Of a stretch of DNA of 64,000 nucleotides, positions 9,555-19,177 are shown piece by piece. The stretch is from positions 337,274 through 401,273 of the forward strand of contig NZ_KL543995.1 of NCBI RefSeq assembly GCF_000711885.1, given 5' to 3'. How positions within the stretch are numbered: the first letter of the stretch is position 1; every line of letters starts with the position of its first letter. Origin of the DNA: Chromobacterium haemolyticum DSM 19808 (GTDB lineage Bacteria > Pseudomonadota > Gammaproteobacteria > Burkholderiales > Chromobacteriaceae). The position numbers were made by a program, and so were the translations under genes. Below the pieces are notes generated by a model that ran no database searches, had not been told where the DNA came from, and worked only from the letters and a program-made list of their open reading frames with translations.

Positions 9555-11606
9555 TCACGAACCGTTCTTGAGTTCGGCGGCTTCGCCGGTTTCGCCCCCG
9601 TCTTCCGGCGGAGGGCTCTTGGGCGGCAGGAAGAAGGACAGCGGCGCGTTGAGGAAGCGTTTGAACAGCATGGGCACCAGCGGCCACAGCAGGCTGCCGG
9701 ACAGCTTGCGCGAGCGCAGCGCCACCCACAGCGCCAGCGAGAAGCTGACCGCCAGGTTGGTCAGGCCGATCAGCGCCACGCCGGCGCAGCCCAGCAGCAC
9801 GGTGGCCAAGGGCAATTGGAAGTCCTGCGCCACGGTGGCGAAGGCCAGGTTTGCGGCGGAAAAGGTGATGTGGCGGATGTCGATGGGCAGGCCGAGGATG
9901 AAGCCTATGGTGCCGGTCAGGCCCAGGAACATGCCAAAATAAAAGTTGCCTGCCAGCGCGCCTAGATTGTGCTCGATATAGCTGCCCAGCTTCCAGGCGC
10001 GGTGCTCGCCCAGCAACCGCTTCAGGCCGGCGTGGGAGGCGATGCGTTCCGGGATGCGGCGGTAGATCGCCTTGTTGTCGTAGTAGCCGGCGATCAGGCC
10101 GGACAGAAACAGGAAGACGCCGGCAATGGCGGCGTGCGGCAGCGCTAGGCTGTGAATGGGGTCGATATCGTGCAGCAGGCTTTGCGCCTTGGCCACGTTC
10201 ACCACCGGCGCGCCAAAGGCGGCTTGCCAGGCGAAGGCGATCAGGCCGGCGGTGGGGATGGCCAGCAACACGTTGCCGAGGATGGCGACGAACTGAGTGC
10301 GCATCACTTTGACCACCAAGTCGGCCAGGTCTTCCAGCTGCTTCTTCTGGCCGTGGTTTTCATGCAGCACCGCGGCGATGCGGGCGGCGGTCATCGCCGG
10401 CTGCTTGGTGGCAATGGTGAGGTGCAGGATCTGCACGATGATGAAGCCTATGGCGTAATTGAGGCCGAAGGCGATGCCTTCCCACAGCGGGGGCAAATGG
10501 CCGCGGCTGAGCATCAGCTTGATCAGCGCCATGAAGCCGACGATCAGGCCGGCGCCCATCGCCGCCTTGGCCATGGTTGACCACTCCTGGCGGCTCTCGG
10601 CGATATAGTGCTCGCCGTGGCGGCCGGCGTGCTCGGTGACTTGCAGCGCCAGCAGCTCCACATTGGACTTGAACAGATCGCGCAGGCTGTATTTGCGGTT
10701 CTCCGCGCGCGCGAAGGTCACGATGAGCTGGAACAAATGCGGCTCTGCGGCTGGGTCGTGTTCTGGGTCCAGTATCGCCAGCAGCGCGCGGATGCGGGCG
10801 ATGCTCTGCGCCAGCCGCAGGCCGTGGTAGGTGAGGTTGACCGAGATGCCGAAGCGCCGCGCATTCTTGCGCACCTTGTTGAGAATGCTTTCACACTGGT
10901 CCAGCAGCACCAGCACGTGCTTGTCGTCCTCGGCGCGCGGCAGGCCCTCCACCAGGTCGCGGCGGTAGCCGTCGACATAGCGCTGAACCTCGGCGTTCAG
11001 GTTGAGAAAAGGGGATTCGAAGCGCTCGATGTCCGGATTGATGCGCACCAGTTCCGGCTCCAGGCCGATGGCGGTGATCTGGGCCGACAGCACTTGCACC
11101 GACTCCAACAATTGCAGCCGGGTCTGCTGCCAGCCATCGGCGTTGTCGTTCTCCTGCCAGGCCATCGCCCGCCACAGCGCGTGCCAGGTGGCGTTGGGGA
11201 TGGCCGCCAGCCAAATGTAGTCTTGTTTCCAGCTGAACAGCCGGCTGAAGCGGTCTTGCAGCGAATCCGCCTTATAAGGCATGGGCAGGATGCGCTCGCC
11301 GACGCGGCGCAGCAAGGTGGAGCCGAAACCTTCGTTGGCCAGGATGCCGCATTCGGTATACAGCGGAATCTGCCGGGTTTCGGTCAGCAATTGCAGCAAG
11401 GCCTTGCGCAAGGCCGCGCGGTAATCGGAATGGTGCTCCAGCAGATAGGACAGCGCTTGCAGATTGACCACCGCTTGTTGCGGTTTGCCGGCGTCGTCGG
11501 GGCGTAGGCACTGCAGCAGGGCGGACAGGGCGTCGAGCTGGGCCGGCGCTTGGCTGATCTGGCGCAAGGCCTGTTCCAGGCTGGGGGACTGAATGTTTTC
11601 GCTCAT
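9555..11606 (-). CDS. Gcr-type 'site-specific recombinase' family membrane protein
   Basis: This 683-residue protein matches the family named after Neisseria Gcr (SpecificRecomb). Residues 1-340 are helical and soluble, and about 340-650 hold multiple transmembrane helices (GLIVGFMALIKLML, ALPHAAIAGVFLFLSGLIAGYY, FYFGMFLGLTGTIGFILGL). I see no tyrosine- or serine-recombinase motif, so the historical name is probably misleading and an envelope function is more plausible. The start at 11606 is uncertain because no strong ribosome binding site is visible. It is monocistronic here. Confidence 0.75.
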   Translation of the reverse strand: MSENIQSPSLEQALRQISQAPAQLDALSALLQCLRPDDAGKPQQAVVNLQALSYLLEHHSDYRAALRKALLQLLTETRQIPLYTECGILANEGFGSTLLRRVGERILPMPYKADSLQDRFSRLFSWKQDYIWLAAIPNATWHALWRAMAWQENDNADGWQQTRLQLLESVQVLSAQITAIGLEPELVRINPDIERFESPFLNLNAEVQRYVDGYRRDLVEGLPRAEDDKHVLVLLDQCESILNKVRKNARRFGISVNLTYHGLRLAQSIARIRALLAILDPEHDPAAEPHLFQLIVTFARAENRKYSLRDLFKSNVELLALQVTEHAGRHGEHYIAESRQEWSTMAKAAMGAGLIVGFMALIKLMLSRGHLPPLWEGIAFGLNYAIGFIIVQILHLTIATKQPAMTAARIAAVLHENHGQKKQLEDLADLVVKVMRTQFVAILGNVLLAIPTAGLIAFAWQAAFGAPVVNVAKAQSLLHDIDPIHSLALPHAAIAGVFLFLSGLIAGYYDNKAIYRRIPERIASHAGLKRLLGEHRAWKLGSYIEHNLGALAGNFYFGMFLGLTGTIGFILGLPIDIRHITFSAANLAFATVAQDFQLPLATVLLGCAGVALIGLTNLAVSFSLALWVALRSRKLSGSLLWPLVPMLFKRFLNAPLSFFLPPKSPPPEDGGETGEAAELKNGS

Positions 11607-11798
11607 CTAGGGTGCTGGTTTGGATGAAAGTGAGTGGTGGGGGGCGCGACTCCGGCCTACGACCTTAATGGTAGGCGCAAGCGGCTGGATTTTCCGGCGT
11701 GGCGCGAGCGCCTGCTTCGAGGCGCGTGGAATCGGCATTGGGATTTAGAGATGGGGACGATTGATTCAGTTTCCAGCTTTGCTTGCAAAATCACGCAA

Positions 11799-11827
11799 TT
11801 GACACCTTACTGACCAGTAAGTAGAGT
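11799..11827 (+). promoter_or_regulatory. TetR-gene promoter with embedded operator
   Basis: A TTGACA -35 (11799-11804) and TAGAGT -10 (11822-11827) are spaced by 17 bp. The spacer contains a perfect palindrome CTTACTG-AC-CAGTAAG (11806-11821), a typical TetR operator. Binding there would occlude RNA polymerase, implying autorepression of the operon. Confidence 0.75.
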
Positions 11828-11834
11828 GCTTCGC

Positions 11835-12419
11835 ATGACTCAAAGCTCCGATCCCAAGACCGACACCCGCAAGCGCATTCTGGACATCGCCGAGCAGTTG
11901 CTGCTCAGCCGGGGCTTCAACGCTTTCAGCTACCAGCACATCAGCTCGGAGCTGGGCGTGCGCAATGCCGCCATTCATTATCACTTTCCCAAGAAAAGCG
12001 ATCTGGGCGTGGCCTTGATCCAGCGTTACCGCCGGCGTTTCCAACGCTTCATCGACCAGCAGGCGGAGCTGGATCCCCAGGCGCAGCTGGAGGCCTACTT
12101 CGGCTTGAGCGACAGCTATTACCTGCAGCATCGGCAGATCTGTCCCAGCGGCATTCTCAGCACGGAGTTCCTGACGCTGCCGGAAGACATGCAGCAAGAG
12201 GCGGCGGCCTTCATCGACGAGATGCGGCTATGGGCGGTGGACATCACCCGGCGGGGGGCGGCCTGCGGTCAGATGCGTTACGCCGGCACGCCGGAAGCAA
12301 TTGGCATGATGTTGTTTTCCGCCTTGCAAGGCGCGCTGCAACTGGCGCGCATCGACCAGCAAGCGCTGGAGACCATCAAGCAGCAGGTGCGCTCGGTGCT
12401 GGGGCTGGACGGGCATTGA
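11835..12419 (+). CDS. TetR/AcrR-family transcriptional repressor
   Basis: This protein of about 194 residues has a TetR helix-turn-helix at the N-terminus (RILDIAEQLLLSRGFNAFSY... NAAIHYHFPKKSDL). A GTG at 11826 is also possible, but it falls inside the predicted -10 box, so ATG 11835 is preferred. If the promoter is right, transcription starts at or next to this codon and the mRNA is leaderless. It sits upstream of a DUF4442 thioesterase-like gene and a crotonase, so the ligand is plausibly an acyl-CoA or fatty acid; that is inference. Confidence 0.85.
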   Translation: MTQSSDPKTDTRKRILDIAEQLLLSRGFNAFSYQHISSELGVRNAAIHYHFPKKSDLGVALIQRYRRRFQRFIDQQAELDPQAQLEAYFGLSDSYYLQHRQICPSGILSTEFLTLPEDMQQEAAAFIDEMRLWAVDITRRGAACGQMRYAGTPEAIGMMLFSALQGALQLARIDQQALETIKQQVRSVLGLDGH

Positions 12420-12454
12420 GTGCCGGAATCACGACAACAACAGAGGGGCGCTAC

Positions 12455-12970
12455 ATGGAGTACAAGAAAAACAGCATGAGCCGTATTGCCGACAAAGTGG
12501 GCAAGTTGCCGGCGGGAATGCGCAGCACCGTATTGAGTATGATGTTCGGCAAGATCGTGCCGTTTCTATCCACGGCCGGCCTGCGTTTCGAGGAAGTGGG
12601 CCATCAGCGTTTGACGGTGTCCATCCGCAACCGCAAGAAGGTGCAGAACCACATTCGCGGCGTGCACGCCGCGGCGATGGCCTTGCTGGCGGAGACTTCA
12701 ACCGGCTTTGTCGTTGGCATGAACATGCCGGACGACAAGCTGATGCTGCTTAAGTCGATGAAGGTCAACTACGTGCGTCGCTCGCAAGGCGATATGCGTG
12801 CGGTGGCCAGCCTGAACGCGGAACAGATCCAACTGATGCACGACACGGAAAAGGGCGAGGTGCTGGTGCCGGTGCTTGTCACCGACGAATCCGGCGAATC
12901 GCCGATCGAATGCGAAATGCTGTGGGCGTGGATTCCCAAGAAGCGCCCGGAACAAGGAGCGGCGGCATGA
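12455..12970 (+). CDS. DUF4442 hotdog-fold protein, thioesterase-like
   Basis: This 171-residue protein has the DUF4442/hotdog pattern, including NHIRGVHAAAMALLAETSTG in the helix that carries the active site in related thioesterases. A GAGGGG ribosome binding site precedes the ATG. The stop overlaps the next start (ATGA at 12967-12970), so it is coupled to the crotonase gene. It probably hydrolyses an acyl-CoA, but the substrate cannot be read from the sequence. Confidence 0.78.
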   Translation: MEYKKNSMSRIADKVGKLPAGMRSTVLSMMFGKIVPFLSTAGLRFEEVGHQRLTVSIRNRKKVQNHIRGVHAAAMALLAETSTGFVVGMNMPDDKLMLLKSMKVNYVRRSQGDMRAVASLNAEQIQLMHDTEKGEVLVPVLVTDESGESPIECEMLWAWIPKKRPEQGAAA

Positions 12971-13782
12971 TCAATCTGGAAACGATGCGGATCGAACTGA
13001 ACGAACATGTGGCGCTGATTCGTCTTAACCGCGCGGATAAGGCCAATGCCCTGAACCGGCAAATGTGGCGGGATTTGCGCACCGCTTTCGAGTGGCTGGA
13101 CGACACTCCCGAGGCGCGCGTGGGCGTGCTGGCCGGTGAGGGCAGGCATTTCTGTTCCGGCATCGATCTGGGCATGCTGATGGGCGTGCAGGCGGAGATC
13201 GCCGACGATTGCGAGGCGCGCAAGCGCGAAAAGCTGCGTAGGCTGATTCTGGAGCTGCAGGACTGCGTCAATAGCCTGGAACATTGCCGCAAGCCGGTGA
13301 TCGCGGCGGTGCACGGCGCTTGCGTCGGGGGCGGCCTGGATATCGCGCTGGCCGCGGATTTCCGCTTCGCCGCCGCGGACGCGGTGTTCTCGGTGCGGGA
13401 GATCGACGTGGGCATGGTGGCGGACGTGGGGGCGCTACAGCGGTTGCCCCGCGTGGTGGGCGAGGGCATGGCGCGCGAACTGGCGTTGACCGGCCGTGAC
13501 GTGGCCGCGGAAGAGGCGCTGGCGATGCGTCTGGTCAACCGCGTGCTGCCGGATGCGGCCGCGGTGCTGGAAGCGGCGCTGGAGTCGGCGCGGCTGATCG
13601 CCGGCAAGTCGCCGCTGGCGATGCGCGGCTGCAAGGAAGTGCTTAACTACAGCCGCGACCATTCGGTGGCGGACGGCCTTAATTATGTGGCGAGCTGGAA
13701 CGCGGCGATGCTGATCTCCGAGGATATCCAAAAGGCCGGCATGGCCATCCTGACCGGCCACGCGGCGCAGTTCCGCGACTGA
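12967..13782 (+). CDS. Enoyl-CoA hydratase/isomerase (crotonase) family
   Basis: This 271-residue protein has crotonase oxyanion-hole segments (GEGRHFCSGIDL and HGACVGGGLDIALAADFR). It also has the DVGMVADVGALQRLPRVVG stretch expected for hydratases and dienoyl-CoA isomerases. An Asp at the GMVADVG position resembles delta3,5-delta2,4-dienoyl-CoA isomerases, so that activity is possible. It overlaps the DUF4442 gene by 4 bp and completes a TetR-controlled acyl-CoA operon. Confidence 0.87.
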   Translation: MINLETMRIELNEHVALIRLNRADKANALNRQMWRDLRTAFEWLDDTPEARVGVLAGEGRHFCSGIDLGMLMGVQAEIADDCEARKREKLRRLILELQDCVNSLEHCRKPVIAAVHGACVGGGLDIALAADFRFAAADAVFSVREIDVGMVADVGALQRLPRVVGEGMARELALTGRDVAAEEALAMRLVNRVLPDAAAVLEAALESARLIAGKSPLAMRGCKEVLNYSRDHSVADGLNYVASWNAAMLISEDIQKAGMAILTGHAAQFRD

Positions 13783-13800
13783 GCGCGGTTTGTCCGTTCC

Positions 13801-13824
13801 CAATGGCGCCTGCGGGCGCCATTG
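13801..13824 (+). terminator. Terminator hairpin after the crotonase operon
   Basis: A perfect 10-bp stem CAATGGCGCC / GGCGCCATTG with loop TGCG lies 18 bp after the stop. Only a weak TCGTTG follows. Confidence 0.6.
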
Positions 13825-13843
13825 TCGTTGGCGGCGGGCAAAG

Positions 13844-13870
13844 AAAAAGAGGCGCGGAGCACCTCTTTTT
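13844..13870. terminator. Bidirectional terminator
   Basis: AAAAAGAGG and CCTCTTTTT flank a short GC loop, giving a U tract on either strand. It lies between the convergent crotonase and branched-chain amino-acid binding protein genes and can serve both. Confidence 0.85.
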
Positions 13871-13893
13871 GAGTCAAGCGGGTTCGGCAGCGC

Positions 13894-15117
13894 TTACTGA
13901 GCGGCGCTGGCGGCCGGCGCGGCGGCGGCTTCGCCGCCGACGGTGGACACCACTTCCCACTTGCCGCCCTTGACCTGATACACGGTGACCGCGCCGTTCT
14001 TGATATCGCCCTTGTCGTCAAAGGCGATCTTGCCGGTCACGCCGGTGTAGCCGGTCTTGCCCACTTCGGGCAGATAGGTCTTGGGGTCGGTGGATTTGGC
14101 GCGCTTCATCGCGTCCACCAGCACCATTACCGCGTCGTATTCATACGGCGCGTAGATCTGCACCTCGGTGTTGAACTGCTTCTTGAACTTATCGTTGAAC
14201 GCCGCGAAGCCGGGCATCTTGTCGCGCGGCACGCCGCAGCTGGACGCGTATTGCCCGTCGGAGGCCTCGCCGGCCAGTTTGATGAATTCCGGCGTCTGCC
14301 ATCCGTCGCCGCCCATCAGTTTGGCCTTGAGGCCCAGGCGCTGCATCTGCTTGGCCAAGGGGCCGGCTTGCGCGTCCATGCCGCCGTAGAAAATCAGGTC
14401 CGGCTTGCTGGCCTTGATCGAGGTCAGGATGGCGTTGAAGTCGGTGGCGGTGTTGGTGGTGAACTCGCGTTTCACCACTTCGGCGCCCTTGCCCTTGACC
14501 GCTGCCTCGAACTGATCGGCGAGGCCTTGGCCGTAAGCCGTGCGGTCGTCAATGATGGCGATCTTCTTCGCCTTCAGCCCGGTGGCGGCGAATTCGCCCA
14601 ACGCGCGGCCTTGCTGCACGTCGTTGGCGATCACGCGGAAGGTGGTCTTGAAGCCTTGCTTAGTGTAGTCCGGGTTGGTGGCGGAGGGGGAGATCTGAGG
14701 AATGCCCGCGTCGGAGTAAATCTTGGACGCGGGGATGGTGGTGCCGGAGTTCAAGTGCCCCACCACGCCGGCGACGCCGGCGTCAACCAGGCGCTGCGCC
14801 ACTTGGGTGCCGATTTTCGGGTCGCCTTGGTCGTCTTCCGACACCAGTTCGAATTTGAGCTTCTTCCCGCCGATCTCCACGCCGGTGGCGTTCAGATCGG
14901 CGATGGCCAGTTTGGCGCCGTACTCGTTGTCCTTGCCCAAATGGGAAATGGGACCGGACATCGGCGATACCTGGCCGATCTTGACGACGGCGCCGTCGCC
15001 AGCGGCTTGAGCCGGGGCCGAAGCCGCCTGATTGGCGGCTGGTTGCTCCTGCTTGCCGCAGGCGGCCAGGGTCATGGCGGCAGCGGCAATGACGCTGAGG
15101 CGGACATATTTGTTCAT
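13894..15117 (-). CDS. Branched-chain amino-acid ABC binding lipoprotein (LivK-like)
   Basis: This 407-residue periplasmic-binding-protein family I protein has a lipobox signal (MTLAACGKQ), so it is probably membrane-anchored. The ATG at 15117 is preceded by AGGGG at good spacing; an upstream in-frame ATG at 15159 lacks this. Motifs such as GPISHLGKDNEYGAKLAI and VVGHLNSGTTIPASKIY are typical of LivJ/LivK. No permease or ATPase genes of a Liv system are nearby, so it is an orphan binding protein. The exact ligand is unknown. Confidence 0.88.
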   Translation of the reverse strand: MNKYVRLSVIAAAAMTLAACGKQEQPAANQAASAPAQAAGDGAVVKIGQVSPMSGPISHLGKDNEYGAKLAIADLNATGVEIGGKKLKFELVSEDDQGDPKIGTQVAQRLVDAGVAGVVGHLNSGTTIPASKIYSDAGIPQISPSATNPDYTKQGFKTTFRVIANDVQQGRALGEFAATGLKAKKIAIIDDRTAYGQGLADQFEAAVKGKGAEVVKREFTTNTATDFNAILTSIKASKPDLIFYGGMDAQAGPLAKQMQRLGLKAKLMGGDGWQTPEFIKLAGEASDGQYASSCGVPRDKMPGFAAFNDKFKKQFNTEVQIYAPYEYDAVMVLVDAMKRAKSTDPKTYLPEVGKTGYTGVTGKIAFDDKGDIKNGAVTVYQVKGGKWEVVSTVGGEAAAAPAASAAQ

Positions 15118-15302
15118 GTGATGTATCCCCTGATTCTCTATTCTGTAGACTCTAGTCATCTCTTTGTGGCCAACGGCATTTTGGTGAAATGACCGTTGGT
15201 TGCGTTTGATTATGGGTAGCTGTTTGCGCGAGTGTCAATGTCAAAACCGGGGAGGGATGCAACTATTTGTAAACTTCTTCGCCAATGGTGTGTCTAAAGC
15301 GC

Positions 15303-15336
15303 AAACGCCCCCTGGAATAATTGCCAGGGGGCGTTT
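15303..15336 (-). terminator. Terminator after hemH
   Basis: A perfect 13-bp stem AAACGCCCCCTGG / CCAGGGGGCGTTT with an 8-nt loop lies about 60 bp beyond the hemH stop. The A/U ends make it usable in either direction; hemH is the obvious client. Confidence 0.8.
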
Positions 15337-15396
15337 CTTGTATTTCAAGTTTTTGAATTTAAAAGACTTGTTCGGATTTTTGCCGGCAGTCTTGTT

Positions 15397-16485
15397 TCAG
15401 GCCTTGGCGCCCAACGTCTGGGCTCGCTGCTGGCGCAGCAGGGCGTTTTCCTCCGGCGCTTCGCACCATCCCGACAGATTCTTTTTGATCATAGTCGAGA
15501 TTGCGAGAATCCATTGCGGGTTTTCGTTCAAACACGAAATGTATCGATATTCGCCGCCCCCGTGGCTGAGGAAGGTTTCCTTGCCTTCCATCGCGATTTC
15601 CTCCAGCGTTTCCAGGCAGTCGGCGATAAAGCCGGGGCAGAGAATATCCAGCTTGCCGGTCTTGTCCTTGCCTAGTTGAGTCAATACTTCGCTGGTATAA
15701 GGCTGCAGCCATTCCGCGCGACCGAATCGGCTTTGGAAGCACACCTGGTATTCCTGTTGCGACAAGCCCAATTCTTCCGCCAATAAGCGGCCGGTTTTCT
15801 GGCATTCACAGTGATAAGGGTCGCCTTTGTCGCGGGTGAACTGGGGGACGCCGTGAAAGCTCATCACCAATTTGCCGCCGCGGCCATGTTGGCGCCAATG
15901 CGAGCGCACTTGTTCCGCCAGCGCGCGGATATAGCCGGGATCGTCGTGAAAATGACGAACGGTGCGCAGCTCCGGCATATTGCGCAGTTTCATCAGGGAG
16001 CGGAATACCTGATCCAGCGCAGTGGCGCTGGAGGAGGCCGCGTATTGAGGATACAAAGGCACCACCAGCAGACGTTCCACGCCTTGTTCTCGCATGCGGG
16101 CGATCACGTTTTCCACCGAGGGTTCGCCGTAGCGCATGGCGAAATCCACGACTAAGTCGCGCAGCCCCATTTCACCCAACTGGCCTTTGATTAACGCAGC
16201 CTGCTTGCGGGTGTGGGTATAAAGCGGCGAACCGTCCTTCTCCCAGATTGCCGCGTATTTTTTGGCGGATTGGGCGGGGCGGGTGTTCAGGATGACGCCG
16301 TTGAGGATCAGCCACCAGAGCGCGCGCGGGATTTCGATCACGCGGCGGTCGGAAAGAAACTCTTTCAGGTAGGGGCGCAGAGCCTTGGCGGTGGGGGCTT
16401 GCGGCGTGCCCAGATTCATCAGCAGCACACCGGTTTTGGGCGTGTAATCGTGGCGAAAAGGGGGTTCGGGCTTGAAATCCGCCAT
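15397..16485 (-). CDS. hemH: Ferrochelatase
   Basis: This 362-residue enzyme inserts Fe2+ into protoporphyrin IX at the last step of heme synthesis. It contains the family start [14 protein letters not shown], the [19 protein letters not shown] signature, the catalytic His of SFHGVPQFT and the acidic-to-C-terminal [19 protein letters not shown] block. AGAGG at 6-nt spacing supports the ATG at 16485. It reads alone on the minus strand, upstream of the terminator at 15303-15336. Confidence 0.96.
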   Translation of the reverse strand: MADFKPEPPFRHDYTPKTGVLLMNLGTPQAPTAKALRPYLKEFLSDRRVIEIPRALWWLILNGVILNTRPAQSAKKYAAIWEKDGSPLYTHTRKQAALIKGQLGEMGLRDLVVDFAMRYGEPSVENVIARMREQGVERLLVVPLYPQYAASSSATALDQVFRSLMKLRNMPELRTVRHFHDDPGYIRALAEQVRSHWRQHGRGGKLVMSFHGVPQFTRDKGDPYHCECQKTGRLLAEELGLSQQEYQVCFQSRFGRAEWLQPYTSEVLTQLGKDKTGKLDILCPGFIADCLETLEEIAMEGKETFLSHGGGEYRYISCLNENPQWILAISTMIKKNLSGWCEAPEENALLRQQRAQTLGAKA

Positions 16486-16560
16486 GCGTGACCTCTTGGT
16501 TGGTGCCGGGCGGCGTTGCGCCCGGTTGGGTTTTTAGGGGGGGCAGCGGCCGGGTGATCT

Positions 16561-16708
16561 TAAGACCTGTTTGCGATCTGCCGCGCGTCGTGAAACGAGG
16601 CTCGGTGAGTGCGCCATCCGGAATGCTCATGTACCGTGTGCACACTCCGCTTTCTCAGCGGTTTTCACCTTGTCTCGCCTCAGCTCGCGAGATCGTAAAC
16701 TGTTCTTA
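16561..16708 (+). repeat. Dispersed element, copy 5
   Basis: A full-length copy in the reference orientation. The arms are ACCTGTTTGCGATCT and GAGATCGTAAACTGTTCTTA, complementary with one G-T type difference. The core keeps GGAATGCTCATGTACC and TTTTCACCTTGTCTCGCC. The terminal TTA is the ftsK stop codon. It lies between the hemH start and the ftsK end. Confidence 0.82.
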
Positions 16709-19012
16709 GTCTTCGCGGGACGGCGCCAGCACTGCGCGGTTGCCGTTGCTTTCCATCGCCGAAACCAGGCCGGCGGATTCCATCTGCTCAATCAGTCGCG
16801 CGGCGCGGTTGTAGCCTATGCGCAGATGGCGCTGCACAGAGGAGATCGACGCCTTGCGCGTCTTGAGCACAATGGCGACGGCTTCGTCGTAAAGCGGGTC
16901 GGCTTCGCCGTTCGCCTCGCCGTCAAGGCCGGAGGGCGAACCGTCTTCGCTGTCGCTCTGGCCGGTGAGAATGCCTTCCACATAGTCCGGGCCGCCGGTG
17001 CTTTTCAGGAACTCCACCACATGGTGGACTTCTTCGTCGGCGACGAAGGCGCCATGGACCCGGACCGGATAACCGGTGCCCGGCGGCAGATAGAGCATAT
17101 CGCCTTGACCGAGCAGGGTTTCCGCGCCCATCTGATCCAGAATGGTGCGGCTGTCTATCTTGCTGGATACTTGGAAGGCGATTCGCGTCGGGATATTGGC
17201 CTTGATCAGGCCGGTGATTACGTCCACGGACGGCCGCTGAGTGGCCAGGATCAGGTGGATGCCGGCGGCGCGGGCCTTTTGCGCCAAGCGCGCGATCAGT
17301 TCTTCTATCTTCTTGCCGGCCACCATCATTAGATCGGCCAGCTCGTCTATCACCACCACGATCAAAGGCAGGGTGTCCAGCGGCTCCGGGGTTTCCGGGC
17401 TCAGGCTGAAGGGGTTGGGGATCTTTTCGCCGGCCTTGTCCGCGTCCTTGATCTTTTGGTTGAACCCGGCCAGGTTGCGCACGCCCAGCTTGGACATCAG
17501 TTTGTAGCGGCGTTCCATCTCCGCCACGCACCAGTTCAGCGCGTTGGCGGCTTGTTTCATGTCGGTGACCACCGGGGCCAGCAGGTGAGGAATGCCTTCA
17601 TAGATCGACAGCTCCAGCATTTTGGGGTCGACCATGATCAGCCGCACTTCCTTGGGCGTGGACTTGTACAGCAGGGACAAGATCATCGCGTTGATGGCCA
17701 CTGATTTGCCGGAGCCGGTGGTGCCGGCCACCAGCACGTGCGGCATCTTGGCGAGGTCGGCGGACACGGGTTGTCCGGCGATGTCCTTGCCCAAGGCCAT
17801 GGTCAGCTTGGAAGCCATGTTCTGGTAGCCGTCGGAGCCGACGATTTCCGAGAGGCGCACGATCTGGCGTTTGGGGTTGGGGAGTTCCAGGCCCATATAG
17901 GTTTTGCCGGGAATGGTTTCCACCACCCGGATGGAAACCAGTGACAGCGCGCGCGCCAGATCCTTCATCAAATTGACGACCTGAGCGCCCTTTACGCCCA
18001 CCGCCGGTTCCACCTCGTAGCGAGTAATCACCGGGCCGGGATAGGCCGCCACCACTTTGACGTCGACCCCGAAATCGGCCAGCTTGCGTTCGATCAGCCG
18101 CGAAGTGTATTCCACCGTGTCCTGCGACACCGGTTCCTGTTGTTCCTTGGGCGCTTCCAGCAGTGTCAGGCCGGGCAGCGCGCCGTCCTTGGGGTCGGCG
18201 AACAAGGATTGCTGCACTGGCTTTTGGGCCTTGGTGGACAGCGGCACGTCCAGCACTGGAGGCTCGATCCGCAGCGGGATTTTCTCCTCGTTCTTCTTTT
18301 TCTCGGTGGTGATCTTGGCTTCGCGCTTTTGCGCGATCTCTTTGCCGATTTCGCGATCTTTGCGCGCCTGCCAGTTGTGCCACAGTTTCAAGGTGCCGTC
18401 TTCCAGCGCGCCGCCCAGCCGCTCCATGATGTCGAGCCAAGACAGGCCTGTGAACAGGGAAAAACCGATGGCGGCGAGCACGCTGAGCAAGAGGTAGGCG
18501 CCAGACAGGCCCAGGCCGTGGGCGATGCCGAGGCCGATGAAATGCCCCAGCATGCCACCGGCGGACAGGGGCAGATTGAGCGCTTTTTCCGCCAGGATGA
18601 TGGCCTCTATGCTGGCGCTGGAAAACAGCAGCAGCAGAAAGCCGCCGATGGCGGCGACGGTGATGGGGTTGAGCTTGAAGCCCAGTGTTTCCATGCGCTG
18701 ATAGCCCCAGGCGATGGCCACCAGGCAGAACACCACCAGCCACCAGGCCGACAAGCCGAATACGTAGAGCAACATATCGGACAGCCAAGCGCCGAAAGCG
18801 CCGCCGTAATTGCGCACGGTGGGATCTGAGGAGCTATGGGACCAGGAGGGGTCTTGCGGGGAGTAGCTTGCCAGCACCAGCACCAGGTAGACGGCCAATA
18901 CGGCCATCAGCAACCACCACGCCTCGCGCAGCAGCGAGGCCAGCTGCGGCGGCAACGGGGTCTGGCTGTTTTTGACTACGGCTTTGCGCTTGAAAAGTCG
19001 CATTTTTCTCAT
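16706..19012 (-). CDS. ftsK: DNA translocase FtsK
   Basis: This 768-residue septal DNA pump has four or more N-terminal transmembrane helices (residues about 25-190), a short charged linker, and a RecA-like motor with Walker A GTTGSGKS (about 428) and Walker [14 protein letters not shown]-terminal winged-helix gamma domain ([24 protein letters not shown]) reads KOPS sequences and activates XerCD at dif. It resolves chromosome dimers at division. The linker is short compared with E. coli FtsK, as is usual for SpoIIIE-like forms. The start may be the ATG at 19012 or one three codons later; no clear ribosome binding site separates them. The stop is in a dispersed repeat. Confidence 0.95.
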   Translation of the reverse strand: MRKMRLFKRKAVVKNSQTPLPPQLASLLREAWWLLMAVLAVYLVLVLASYSPQDPSWSHSSSDPTVRNYGGAFGAWLSDMLLYVFGLSAWWLVVFCLVAIAWGYQRMETLGFKLNPITVAAIGGFLLLLFSSASIEAIILAEKALNLPLSAGGMLGHFIGLGIAHGLGLSGAYLLLSVLAAIGFSLFTGLSWLDIMERLGGALEDGTLKLWHNWQARKDREIGKEIAQKREAKITTEKKKNEEKIPLRIEPPVLDVPLSTKAQKPVQQSLFADPKDGALPGLTLLEAPKEQQEPVSQDTVEYTSRLIERKLADFGVDVKVVAAYPGPVITRYEVEPAVGVKGAQVVNLMKDLARALSLVSIRVVETIPGKTYMGLELPNPKRQIVRLSEIVGSDGYQNMASKLTMALGKDIAGQPVSADLAKMPHVLVAGTTGSGKSVAINAMILSLLYKSTPKEVRLIMVDPKMLELSIYEGIPHLLAPVVTDMKQAANALNWCVAEMERRYKLMSKLGVRNLAGFNQKIKDADKAGEKIPNPFSLSPETPEPLDTLPLIVVVIDELADLMMVAGKKIEELIARLAQKARAAGIHLILATQRPSVDVITGLIKANIPTRIAFQVSSKIDSRTILDQMGAETLLGQGDMLYLPPGTGYPVRVHGAFVADEEVHHVVEFLKSTGGPDYVEGILTGQSDSEDGSPSGLDGEANGEADPLYDEAVAIVLKTRKASISSVQRHLRIGYNRAARLIEQMESAGLVSAMESNGNRAVLAPSRED

Positions 19013-19109
19013 GTTCGGCTATGACTGTCGCTGATTATAGCCTGACACGCCTCGTTTAAGCGTGTCGGAATGTATTCAGCTTTGCTGACAAGTCTTGATG
19101 GCGTTCCCT

Positions 19110-19177
19110 TTAGAGACTGTGTATCAAAGTCTGTTGTGTAGACACGCAAGGCTTTAGAACAGGCTGTGAGGCGCTTA
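19110..19177 (+). repeat. Dispersed element remnant, core deleted
   Basis: TTAGAGACTG...TCAAAGTCTG at the left and GGCTTTAGAACAGGCTGTG...CTTA at the right resemble the two element tips with the core missing. The terminal TTA is the anmK stop codon. The match is weak, so this is tentative. Confidence 0.4.
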
